Part shown: one piece after another, positions 1 through 7,968 of the stretch
Layout: the number at the start of each line of letters is the position of its first letter
Position numbering within the stretch: position 1 is the first letter of the stretch
Origin: Deltaproteobacteria bacterium
GTDB taxonomy: Bacteria > UBA10199 > SBBF01
Direction: 5' to 3'
Length of the DNA stretch: 8,051 bases
Assembly (NCBI GenBank): GCA_016207765.1
Contig: JACQOY010000238.1
Location: forward strand, 1 to 8,051
The notes under the pieces: generated by a model
What the model was told of the DNA's origin: nothing
The model's database searches: none
Seen by the model: the letters and a program-made list of their open reading frames with translations, nothing else
Translations under genes and position numbers: made by a program

Positions 1-1
1 A

Positions 2-478
2 ACTTACACAGCCCATGCCGTACCCAGTTATTCCGGCAACATGGCCAACGAACTCAAGAAATCAAAAAAATATTATTTGTACGATCTGGGCATTCGAAAT
101 CACCTGTTGAAAGACTATCGCCGGTTCAAAGAAAGGGAAGACCAGGGCGCCTTGTTGGAAAGTTTTGTCTTTTTGAATCTGCTGTGCCAGCAGAAACCAA
201 ACATGGAGATTCGTTTTTGGCGGACAAAAAAGGGGCAGGAAGTCGATTTTATCGTCGTCAAGAATCGCGTCCCTCTTCCGGTTGAGGTCAAGTCAAGTTT
301 GACCGACACGACAGTTCCGCCCGGGCTCGCCGCCTTTTTAAGAGCCTATCCAAAAGCCCCGTACGGGATCGTTTATAACCTCACCATCCAGAATGAAACG
401 ATCTGCGAGGGAAGAAAAGTATTGTTTAAAAAAGTGGAAGAAGCGACGTTTCTCGATTACATGCAAACACTTTTTTGA
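2..478 (+). CDS. DUF4143-type AAA ATPase, C-terminal part (5' end outside window)
   Basis: The frame is open from base 2, before the first ATG at 41, so this is the 3' part of a longer gene and the ATG at 41 is internal. Reading starts TYTAHAVPSYSGNMANELKK, followed by KYYLYDLGIRNHLL and a GALLESFVFLNLL stretch. This is the usual C-terminal pattern of ATPases that carry an AAA_14 P-loop domain followed by DUF4143. The end holds WRTKKGQEVDFIVV and PVEVKSS, a D-x(n)-E-x-K arrangement like a PD-(D/E)XK nuclease fold, as is typical of this family. Proteins of this type are widespread, often accessory, and mostly of unknown role; some sit near toxin-antitoxin or defence genes. The P-loop half is not visible. 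The stop at 476-478 lies inside the 3' end of the convergent trmFO gene (53-bp tail overlap), and I see no terminator between them. Family assignment is fairly sure; cellular role is unknown. Confidence 0.82.
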   Translation, partial: TYTAHAVPSYSGNMANELKKSKKYYLYDLGIRNHLLKDYRRFKEREDQGALLESFVFLNLLCQQKPNMEIRFWRTKKGQEVDFIVVKNRVPLPVEVKSSLTDTTVPPGLAAFLRAYPKAPYGIVYNLTIQNETICEGRKVLFKKVEEATFLDYMQTLF

Positions 479-1841
479 AATGGTCGGCCCAAGCCTGCAT
501 ATCTGTTAAAGCCCGCGAGACAAACAACTCTTTCTTCTCTTTCTTTTTGATCTTTCCTTCCAGCGGCGCAAAAAGGCCGAAGTTCACATTCATCGGCTGA
601 AAATTGTCCGGGTCGGCCTTCAGGATATGATGAACCAACGCCCCGAGGGCGGTTGTAGGAGGGGGAGGACTCTGCGCTTCTTCCTCACGAGACAGACTCG
701 CGAGCAGACATCCGCAAAAAAGCCCCACCGCCGCCGATTCCACATACCCCTCGCACCCCGTAATCTGCCCCGCCAGATGGACGCCGGGGAACTGTTTCAA
801 TTCAAAGCTCCCATTCAACAGAACCGGCGAACAAAGATAGGTATTCCGGTGCATCGATCCAAAGCGGACAAATTCCGCCTCGGCCAAACCGGGAATCATC
901 CGAAAGATGCGGCCCTGTTCCGGCCATTTCATCCGTGTCTGAAACCCGACCATGTTGTAGAGGGAGGCATGGAGATTGTCCTGCCTCAGCTGAACGACGG
1001 CATGCGGTTTCCCGGTGGATCGATGCGGATTGACGAGTCCAACCGGCTTCATCGGGCCAAAGGCCAGTGTCTGAGGCCCGCGACGGACCATCTCCTCGAT
1101 CGGAAGACACCCCTCAAAAAATTTGGCCCGGTCAAAATCGTGGACCTCCGCCAGTTCGGCCCGCGCGATTGCCTCTACAAAATTTTCGTATTCCGCCCGC
1201 GTCATCGGGCAATTGATGTAGTCCCCTTCCGTCCGAGTCGCAGACTGATACCGCGAGGCCTTGAAGGCAATCCCCAGATCAATGCTCTCAGCCTCCACAA
1301 TTGGCGCAATCGAGTCATAAAAATAGAGAAAGGCCTCGCCCGTTGTTTTTTTGATCCACTGGCCCAAAGAATCGGATGTCAGGGGACCCGATGCGATCAG
1401 TGCGCGGCGCGCCCTGATTTTTTGGCCGGAGTCCATCTGAACGACAACGCCGTTTTCATCCGATTGAAGATCGACCGTCTCGTTTTCAAACCACGAAATG
1501 AGGGGAAGTTCTTTCAAGCCGCGGGTGATTGCCCCGGAAAACCGGTCGCGGTCAACCGCCAGCGCCGAGCCTGCCGGCACGCGGGCTTCGCGGGCGGCGC
1601 GGATGACCAGCGAACCGAGCAACTCCATTTCGCGCTTGAGAAGCCCGACGGCGTTGTGCGGATCATCGCTACGAAGGGAATTGGAGCAAACCAGCTCGGC
1701 GGCAAGTCCTGTCTGATGCGCCGGAGTCATTTTTTTGGGGCGCATCTCCACCAGCGCAACCGCTATCCCCCTTTTGGCCAGCTGGTAGGCCGCCTCAGAC
1801 CCGGCAAGACCGGCGCCGATCACACAGACGGGGAAAATCAC
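426..1841 (-). CDS. trmFO: Methylenetetrahydrofolate--tRNA-(uracil-5-)-methyltransferase TrmFO
   Basis: Cytosolic FAD- and folate-dependent enzyme that methylates U54 of the tRNA T-loop to m5U, taking the carbon from 5,10-methylenetetrahydrofolate. The 471-residue product starts with the dinucleotide-binding motif VIGAGLAGSEAA (residues 7-18), then EMRP (32-35) and the family hallmark AELVCSNSLRSD (48-59). Further hallmarks are FFEGCLPIEEM (241-251), FGPMKPVGL (261-269) and GCEGYVESAAVGL (362-374). Cys52 and Cys245 align with the catalytic pair Cys53 and Cys226 known in the Bacillus subtilis enzyme. The start is a GTG whose first base overlaps the upstream gene's stop (GTGA, 1838-1841), with a purine-rich GGGAAAGAG just upstream, which suggests translational coupling. 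The last 17 or so residues, after the conserved RALTDMQAWADHFKK, form a non-conserved tail encoded antisense to the end of the ATPase gene. FolC in the same operon supplies folate metabolism. The assignment is secure. Confidence 0.97.
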   Translation of the reverse strand: MIFPVCVIGAGLAGSEAAYQLAKRGIAVALVEMRPKKMTPAHQTGLAAELVCSNSLRSDDPHNAVGLLKREMELLGSLVIRAAREARVPAGSALAVDRDRFSGAITRGLKELPLISWFENETVDLQSDENGVVVQMDSGQKIRARRALIASGPLTSDSLGQWIKKTTGEAFLYFYDSIAPIVEAESIDLGIAFKASRYQSATRTEGDYINCPMTRAEYENFVEAIARAELAEVHDFDRAKFFEGCLPIEEMVRRGPQTLAFGPMKPVGLVNPHRSTGKPHAVVQLRQDNLHASLYNMVGFQTRMKWPEQGRIFRMIPGLAEAEFVRFGSMHRNTYLCSPVLLNGSFELKQFPGVHLAGQITGCEGYVESAAVGLFCGCLLASLSREEEAQSPPPPTTALGALVHHILKADPDNFQPMNVNFGLFAPLEGKIKKKEKKELFVSRALTDMQAWADHFKKVFACNRETSLLPLF

Positions 1842-3091
1842 AAACTCTTTCCCATCTCGGAAGCGGCCTTCTTGGCCTCATTAAAGGCCTTTTCATTCAA
1901 TCCCTTCCCCTCGCGCACCTTGACAAATTCCGCATAGGCCTCTTCGGTTTTTCCCTCCGCCTTAAGGCACAGGCCGCGGTAGAGATGAATATTCACGGTC
2001 CGGTCGCGGTACTGGTCGACATTCAGTTCGACAGCCTTGTCGACATGGGGCTTGGCACCGGGATAATTCTGTTCCTTGATATAACCGGCGGCCAGAAAAT
2101 AGTTGGCAAGAAAAAGATAATCCTGCACACAGCCACCGGAGCGGGTATTACAGAAGGTAAAAAAGTTCTGATACTGCTGACGCGAAGCCTCATATTGTTT
2201 GGCGCGGTAGGCGTATTCCCCTTTCAGACTGGGAAACTCCGGGTTGTTGGGATACAAAGCCTGCAACCGGTCAAAATAGGTCAGCGCCCTGGCGTAGTTT
2301 CCCTTTGTTTTACCGTAGGCGTGAGTGAGAACAAACAACGCATCGGCCTGCAACAGATTGGGGTTCGAAGCCGCTGTTTCGAGATATTGAAGCCCCTTCG
2401 CCTCGTCTCCCGACATGCCAAGGATACTGGCGATCAACTGGAGCCCCGATGGAATATTTGCCGTATAAAAATTAAAAATGCCGATAGCCAGATAGGCGTC
2501 ATAGCGGTTGGGATCCATGGCAATGGCCTCTTCCATGTGTTTTTTGGCTTTTTTGAGAATCAGGCCCGAACGCGAGGTCTTTCCCAGATCCAGCCATTTC
2601 TTGGCCAGATACATATAGGTGTTTCCGAGATCGACCATCTTGTCGATATTTTTCTGGTCCTTGTTCCAGAGCTGAAAGGCCAGGTCATTGGCCGTCTTGT
2701 AATCCGCCAGAGTCTGGTCGTTGAGTTTGCCACGCAGGTTGTTGACGGTTTGCTTCCAGTCGCGGGCCGTGCCCCGAACCACATATCCCATGGGATCGCC
2801 GGGGTGAGAGGCGATGTAGGCATTCATGATGCCTTCCGCCTCGTCAAACGCGGTGTTGTAGGCCAAGTCGACCGCCCGCTTGAGTTCCGGGTCAACCGCC
2901 TGCGATTCGAGGGGACAAACCAGACAAACCAACGCGACAGCAAAACCGGCAAACAAAGAGAGTCCTTTTGTCTTCGCGATTTTCGCAAGCCGCTCGGAGG
3001 CAAATTGTCTCGCCGGTAGATGGGACTGGCGGGAACGAAAATTACTTCGCCAAAAGGACTCTCTTTGTTTGCCGGATGCGGTTACATTCAT
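1838..3091 (-). CDS. Secreted TPR-repeat protein with a repeat-derived N-terminal extension
   Basis: A 417-residue protein. A hydrophobic segment LSLFAGFAVALVCLVC (44-59) followed by ESQA/VD gives a likely type I signal-peptide cut after Ala65; neither cysteine sits in a proper lipobox. The mature part is helical with several TPR-like units, for example around DAYLAIGIFNFYTANIP, ARALTYFDRLQALYPNNPEF and HLYRGLCLKAEGKTEEAYAEF. It is therefore probably a periplasmic or envelope-associated scaffold; I do not recognise a specific family. The start is well supported: the ATG overlaps the folC stop (ATGA, 3088-3091) and has AAAGGAG five bases upstream. Residues of about 6-48 are encoded by the palindromic repeat at 2946-3075, giving an unusually long, basic n-region (about 43 residues) before the hydrophobic core. 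A downstream start such as the TTG at Leu46 is possible, but would leave almost no n-region and no comparable ribosome site. Function beyond protein-protein interaction is unknown. Confidence 0.85.
   Translation of the reverse strand: MNVTASGKQRESFWRSNFRSRQSHLPARQFASERLAKIAKTKGLSLFAGFAVALVCLVCPLESQAVDPELKRAVDLAYNTAFDEAEGIMNAYIASHPGDPMGYVVRGTARDWKQTVNNLRGKLNDQTLADYKTANDLAFQLWNKDQKNIDKMVDLGNTYMYLAKKWLDLGKTSRSGLILKKAKKHMEEAIAMDPNRYDAYLAIGIFNFYTANIPSGLQLIASILGMSGDEAKGLQYLETAASNPNLLQADALFVLTHAYGKTKGNYARALTYFDRLQALYPNNPEFPSLKGEYAYRAKQYEASRQQYQNFFTFCNTRSGGCVQDYLFLANYFLAAGYIKEQNYPGAKPHVDKAVELNVDQYRDRTVNIHLYRGLCLKAEGKTEEAYAEFVKVREGKGLNEKAFNEAKKAASEMGKSL
2946..3075. repeat. Palindromic dispersed element, copy 1 (in frame within the TPR gene)
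   Basis: The ends are a perfect 25-bp inverted repeat: 2946-2970, beginning CCGGCAAACAAAGAGAGTCC, and its reverse complement at 3051-3075. Inside, ATTTTCG at 2979-2985 can pair with CGAAAAT at 3036-3042, so the whole element can fold as a long imperfect hairpin. The 106-bp core 2958-3063 (GAGAGTCC to GGACTCTC) matches the reverse complement of 6438-6543 at 93 of 106 positions without gaps. The outer 12 bases on each side are specific to this copy. The element lies in the TPR reading frame, between the start codon and the signal-peptide hydrophobic core, and contains no stop in that frame. No transposase is present, so it would be non-autonomous if mobile. Family not recognised. Confidence 0.9.
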
Positions 3092-4383
3092 TTTATCTCC
3101 TTTAAGAATTGCCGCACCTGCGAGACAAGATAAATCGAACCACAGACCAGAATCGTCTCATCAGGCGGGATTGTTTTGGTGAAATTCTGCCATGACTCCC
3201 TGTCGATCGTCAAAATTTCCGGTCCTATTCCCCCGGGAAATGTTTCCGGTTTAAGCCCTCCAATGATCCGCGCGGCATCTTCGCGGGAGTAACTCCTTAC
3301 CCCCCCGTCAAAGAGGGCCCAGCGAATACCCGCCGCACAGGGAGCCAACATCTCGAGCATGGCGGCTGCCGGACGGTCCTTGAGTGTTCCGAAAACAAGG
3401 TGGTATCTGTGCCCCGTTTTGGCCAGGTGGTTTTTCAGGACCTCGATCCCTCCCTTGTTGTGGGCGCAGTCGAGAAGAACCGACGGGCGTCCCGCCGCCA
3501 TTTCAAGTCGGCCGGGCCAAACCACATCCCGAATTCCCTCTTCCACCGCCTCACGGAAAATACCGTACCCCTTGAGTTTCAGCGCCTCGCAAAGGGCCAC
3601 GGAGAGCGCCGCATTTTTCTGCTGATGAATGCCGCTTAAGCCGCAGTGGAGATAGGGATAATCAAAAACTGAAAACGAGGAGACAGCGTCCACTCCCTTT
3701 GAATTTTGGCGAAAATAATCCGACAAGCGGTAAAGCGGAACCCGGTTGGCCGTACAGTACTGTTTGAGAAGCCCAAAGAGTTTGTCATCCTCAATGGCAG
3801 TCCAGGCGGGAATGCCCGGCTTGAATATTTGCATCTTTTCCTGAAGAATCGCCTCCGGCGTTTGCCCCAGCCAGGCCTCGTGATCAAGCGAAATATTGGT
3901 GATGGCCGCCGCCAAAGGGGTAACCACGTTGGTGGCATCCCACCGGCCTCCCATGCCGGTTTCCAAAACAGCGATATCCACCCGCGCCTCGGCAAAATAT
4001 TGAAATGCCATCAGGATTGTCCATTCAAAGTAGGTAAGCGGAATATGACCGACGCGCTTCTTCAAGTGGCGGTGGATCGACACAACCGCATCGATGGGAA
4101 TCCACTGACGATTGACCTGGATCCTCTCGCGGAAATCCTCAAGATGGGGCGAAATAGTCAAACCGGTTTTATAGCCCGATCGCCGAAGGATTTCAGCGGT
4201 CATGGCGCAGGTGGAACCTTTCCCATTGGTCCCCGCAATGTGGATGGCGGGAAAACGGTTCTGGGGATTTCCCAACAGACGAATGGCCGATTCCATCCGA
4301 TCGAGCCCCTTTTGAATGCCCCTGCCGGCCAAACCATCCATTTCTTTGAGAGTTTGTTGATAGAATTCCGACATCATTAACAT
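3088..4383 (-). CDS. folC: Bifunctional folylpolyglutamate synthase / dihydrofolate synthase FolC
   Basis: Mur-ligase-family cytosolic enzyme that adds glutamate to dihydropteroate or to tetrahydrofolates with ATP, retaining and activating the folate pool. With the ATG at 4383 the product has 431 residues, a normal FolC length. Visible motifs are the P-loop AGTNGKGST (50-58), SPHLEDFRERI (79-89), LETGMGGRWDATN (140-152), ITNISLDHEAWLG (161-173) with the catalytic-region His, WPGRLE (289-294) and LDCAHNKGG (304-312). The last is a variant of the usual DGAHN-P motif (Gly replaced by Cys, Pro by Lys). The start is uncertain: the frame reaches a TTG at 4398, and ATGs at 4383, 4377 and 4374 are all possible; none has a strong ribosome site. 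It lies 7 bases after the phosphatase stop, or overlaps it if the TTG is used, and its stop overlaps the TPR start. Folates are the substrate pool for TrmFO two genes downstream. Dihydrofolate synthase activity is inferred from the family, not read from the sequence. Confidence 0.95.
   Translation of the reverse strand: MLMMSEFYQQTLKEMDGLAGRGIQKGLDRMESAIRLLGNPQNRFPAIHIAGTNGKGSTCAMTAEILRRSGYKTGLTISPHLEDFRERIQVNRQWIPIDAVVSIHRHLKKRVGHIPLTYFEWTILMAFQYFAEARVDIAVLETGMGGRWDATNVVTPLAAAITNISLDHEAWLGQTPEAILQEKMQIFKPGIPAWTAIEDDKLFGLLKQYCTANRVPLYRLSDYFRQNSKGVDAVSSFSVFDYPYLHCGLSGIHQQKNAALSVALCEALKLKGYGIFREAVEEGIRDVVWPGRLEMAAGRPSVLLDCAHNKGGIEVLKNHLAKTGHRYHLVFGTLKDRPAAAMLEMLAPCAAGIRWALFDGGVRSYSREDAARIIGGLKPETFPGGIGPEILTIDRESWQNFTKTIPPDETILVCGSIYLVSQVRQFLKEIK
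3097..3103 (-). promoter_or_regulatory. Ribosome binding site of the TPR gene
   Basis: Reads AAAGGAG on the minus strand, five bases before the ATG at 3091, inside the last codons of folC. It is the clearest Shine-Dalgarno sequence in the window. It decides the start upstream of the inserted palindromic element, and so argues that the repeat is translated. Confidence 0.85.
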
Positions 4384-4390
4384 ATTACCA

Positions 4391-6067
4391 TCATTCAAAC
4401 CGTACGGCTACAAGGGTGATATCATCAGTAACGGGAGAGCCCGATCGAAAGTTCTCCACGGCAGAGCTTAAGGCGGTAATCATGTCGGATGCCGAACCCG
4501 ATTTCTTTTGTTCCGCAACCTGTTGAACTTTTTCGATTCCCAGCCTCTTTCCCTGAGGGTTCAGGGTTTCGGTGACCCCGTCGGTATAAAGGATCATCCA
4601 GTCATTCTTTTTGAAAACCATCGGGATACTCCGATAGATCTCCCCACGAAGGGCTCCCAAAACCGTTCCCGATTCATAGGGGGATTCGAGGGAGGCCTTT
4701 CCCTCCCGGATCAATACGGGAAAGCGGTGTCCGGCATTGGCGACATCCACTTGCTCACCGATACGCATGCGCGCCAAAATCATCGAAATAAACTGGTCGT
4801 TTCCCACCAGATCTTCAAAGAGGAGATCGTTCAAAAGAGTAACAATCCGCCCGGGGTCTTCCTCGTACCGCAGGAGGGCCCGCAGTTGGCTTCGAAAATT
4901 GGCCATCGTGAGGGCCGCCGCCACGTTGTGCCCCGACACATCGGCAATCGCCACATAAAGATCGTCGTCCCCTTTTTGAATGAAATCGTAGTAATCACCC
5001 CCCACCGATTGCGCCGTATCGAGCCGTCCGGCAATATCGAGGCCTCGCACCCGGGGCGGTTCGGAAGGGAGAAAGCTCCGCTGAATCTGGCGCGCTATCT
5101 CCAGTTCGCGCTGGATCACCTCTGCGTTCCGCGCCCGCTTCATGAGGGAAACCATGTGCAAATAAGCGGTTGCCTGGTTTGCGATGGTGGTCAACAGCTG
5201 TAAATCTTTTTTGGTAAACGGTTTTCCGTCAATCCGGTCGGTCACGTTGATCACCCCTATGGACTCAGCCCCCAGTCTTAAGGGAGAGAGAATCATCGGC
5301 GCCGAGATAAACGATCGGCTCTTATACTGTTTTTGCTGTTTCCAGCCGACCCGGTTTTTCCGGATATCCTCGATCAGACATGGCTTGGCGTGTTGAAACA
5401 CATAACCGGCAATTCCCTCGCCGGGCGGTACCTGAACCTGTTCAACCAAATTCGGGGTCATCCCGCGGCTCGCCACAACCTTGAGCTTTCCGATTTTCTT
5501 GTCAAAGACAAGAATTGAGGCCCGCTCGACCCGAAAAAACCCGATCGCCTTGTCGAGAATGATGTCGTAGACCGACTGGATATCGGCGGTCTCAAGAATG
5601 GCATCACTGATTTCATAAACCAGATCGAGACCGCGCGAACTGCTGTCGGCGCCGATCAACCGGCGCTTGAGAATCAGGGTATTTTTTTTCTTCCCCCGCC
5701 GGTACTCGACCGAGTCGGCCAACTGGCGCATCATGAAAACACCCCGGCCTTTTTCCACAAGGCTTTGGAACCGGGGAATGGGCACCCCTTCGAGATCGAA
5801 ACCGGGGCCATGGTCTTCAATGTGAAATTCCACCTGACGCGAATCAACCTTCAGCCGGCCTGCGACAAAACCTTTCCGTTTCAATTCACCACCGTGCTTG
5901 ATCGCATTCGCCACCGCCTCGGTCGCCGCAGTCACCAGATCGTGACGGAATTGACGGGTGAAGATGGGCGTTTTTTGTTTTTTCTCGATTGAGTCCAGGG
6001 CTTGCTGGATGGGGGGAAGAATTTCAGATGAGACCTGAAAGGCAACAGTACCGGACGCTATTTTCAT
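4391..6067 (-). CDS. HATPase-GAF-SpoIIE (PP2C) fusion: partner-switching kinase/phosphatase
   Basis: A 558-residue cytosolic protein with no signal peptide or membrane segment. Residues 1-137 are an RsbW/SpoIIAB-like HATPase domain, with N-box EAVANAIKHG (50-59), G1 box DHGPGF (85-90) and G2 box KGRGVFMM (106-113). Residues of about 148-305 look like a GAF sensor (ILDKAIGFFRVERASILVFD, then PPGEGIAGYV and GVINVTDR). A helical linker (about 306-330) leads to a SpoIIE/PP2C domain (333-558) with metal-binding acidic motifs GGDYYD (356-361), ADVSGHN (375-381), NAGH (444-447), YTDGVTE (494-500) and DDITL (548-552). ADVSGHN departs from the common GDVSGHG, but the key Asp is kept. The ATG overlaps the STAS stop (ATGA, 6064-6067), so the two proteins are probably made together. 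By family knowledge, the HATPase phosphorylates STAS partners and SpoIIE dephosphorylates them; having both on one chain next to one STAS gene suggests a self-contained switch set by a GAF ligand. The target sigma factor or effector is not visible here. Confidence 0.93.
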   Translation of the reverse strand: MKIASGTVAFQVSSEILPPIQQALDSIEKKQKTPIFTRQFRHDLVTAATEAVANAIKHGGELKRKGFVAGRLKVDSRQVEFHIEDHGPGFDLEGVPIPRFQSLVEKGRGVFMMRQLADSVEYRRGKKKNTLILKRRLIGADSSSRGLDLVYEISDAILETADIQSVYDIILDKAIGFFRVERASILVFDKKIGKLKVVASRGMTPNLVEQVQVPPGEGIAGYVFQHAKPCLIEDIRKNRVGWKQQKQYKSRSFISAPMILSPLRLGAESIGVINVTDRIDGKPFTKKDLQLLTTIANQATAYLHMVSLMKRARNAEVIQRELEIARQIQRSFLPSEPPRVRGLDIAGRLDTAQSVGGDYYDFIQKGDDDLYVAIADVSGHNVAAALTMANFRSQLRALLRYEEDPGRIVTLLNDLLFEDLVGNDQFISMILARMRIGEQVDVANAGHRFPVLIREGKASLESPYESGTVLGALRGEIYRSIPMVFKKNDWMILYTDGVTETLNPQGKRLGIEKVQQVAEQKKSGSASDMITALSSAVENFRSGSPVTDDITLVAVRFE

Positions 6068-6411
6068 TTTACCCCGCCGGCATAGGAGGAAACCGCTTCC
6101 TCCTTTTTCCCGAAAACCTCAAAGACACGGTCCAAACGGGTGATCTGAAAAATCGATTTTACTTCGGCGCTCAAGCCGGAAATCTTTATATCGCCTCCCT
6201 GTTCGCGCAGACGGCGGGTCACCGCAATGAGGGCCCCGAGGCAGGCGCTGTCGATAAAATCGACAGCGGTGAGATCAAGCACCGCGCGGCGGGAGGGAGA
6301 GGAGATCTGCTTCAAAAGATCTTCTTTGAGCTTTTCCTGCTTTCCAACCTCCAGCGACCCTTCAAGTACAATGACGGTCACTTGCCTGTCCTGAGAAATT
6401 TCACGAATCAT
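6064..6411 (-). CDS. STAS-domain anti-sigma-factor antagonist (SpoIIAA/RsbV-like)
   Basis: A 115-residue single-domain protein. VTVIVLEGSLEV forms the first strand region, and LDLTAVDFIDSACLGAL (45-61) is the conserved loop with the phosphorylatable serine, here Ser55 in DSA. It is followed by a GGDIKISGLSAEVKSIFQITRL segment typical of SpoIIAA/RsbV. When unphosphorylated, such proteins bind the HATPase anti-sigma kinase and release its target; the fused kinase/phosphatase immediately downstream is the obvious partner (4-bp overlap). I chose the ATG at 6411 because the STAS fold begins right after it. The frame extends upstream to a TTG at 6459, but those 16 residues are partly encoded by the palindromic repeat. 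No good ribosome site precedes either start, so initiation is uncertain and may have been altered by the inserted repeat. Confidence 0.9.
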   Translation of the reverse strand: MIREISQDRQVTVIVLEGSLEVGKQEKLKEDLLKQISSPSRRAVLDLTAVDFIDSACLGALIAVTRRLREQGGDIKISGLSAEVKSIFQITRLDRVFEVFGKKEEAVSSYAGGVK

Positions 6412-6429
6412 GTGTTCAGACAACAACGA

Positions 6430-6551
6430 CGAGTAACGAGAGTCCCTTTGGTGAAGCAATTTTCGTTCCCGCCGGCGGCATCTACTGGCGAGACAATCTA
6501 CCTCTGAGCGGCTTGCGAAAATTGCGAAGACAAAGGGACTCTCGTTACTCG
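6430..6551. repeat. Palindromic dispersed element, copy 2 (between sigma-54 regulator and STAS gene)
   Basis: Bounded by a perfect 21-bp inverted repeat, 6430-6450 (CGAGTAACGAGAGTCCCTTT, then G) and 6531-6551. Just inside, GCAATTTTCG at 6456-6465 pairs perfectly with CGAAAATTGC at 6516-6525, so the RNA or single strand can form a long stem. The 106-bp core 6438-6543 is the same length as in copy 1 and 93 of 106 bases agree once reverse-complemented. The two copies therefore have opposite orientations, both on the DNA and relative to transcription. The element fills most of the 150-base gap between the regulator stop (6562) and the STAS ATG (6411), leaving 10 and 18 bases on its sides. There is no run of T after the stem, so it does not look like an intrinsic terminator; mRNA stabilisation or processing is possible. 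Confidence 0.9.
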
Positions 6552-6561
6552 CGTCATGCTG

Positions 6562-7968
<1,407 letters not shown>

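Noticed and set aside
627..1937. A 436-codon open frame on the + strand opposite trmFO
   Set aside because: Its translation is low-complexity, rich in Arg/Pro/His, and matches no family, while the minus strand encodes a full TrmFO. It is an antisense shadow.
1985..3019. A 344-codon + strand open frame opposite the TPR gene
   Set aside because: Antisense shadow of a well-supported minus-strand gene; it ends inside the palindromic element and has no recognisable domain.
5989..6507. A + strand open frame running from the phosphatase gene through STAS into repeat copy 2
   Set aside because: It is antisense to two clear domain-bearing genes and its sequence shows no protein family features.
6430..6551. 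Intrinsic terminator between the regulator and STAS genes
   Set aside because: The stem is long, but neither side is followed by a T-rich run, and the sequence is clearly a second copy of a dispersed repeat.
2946..6551. The repeats as a CRISPR array or a composite transposon
   Set aside because: There are only two widely separated inverted copies, no regular spacers, no cas genes, and the DNA between them holds ordinary housekeeping and signalling genes with no transposase.
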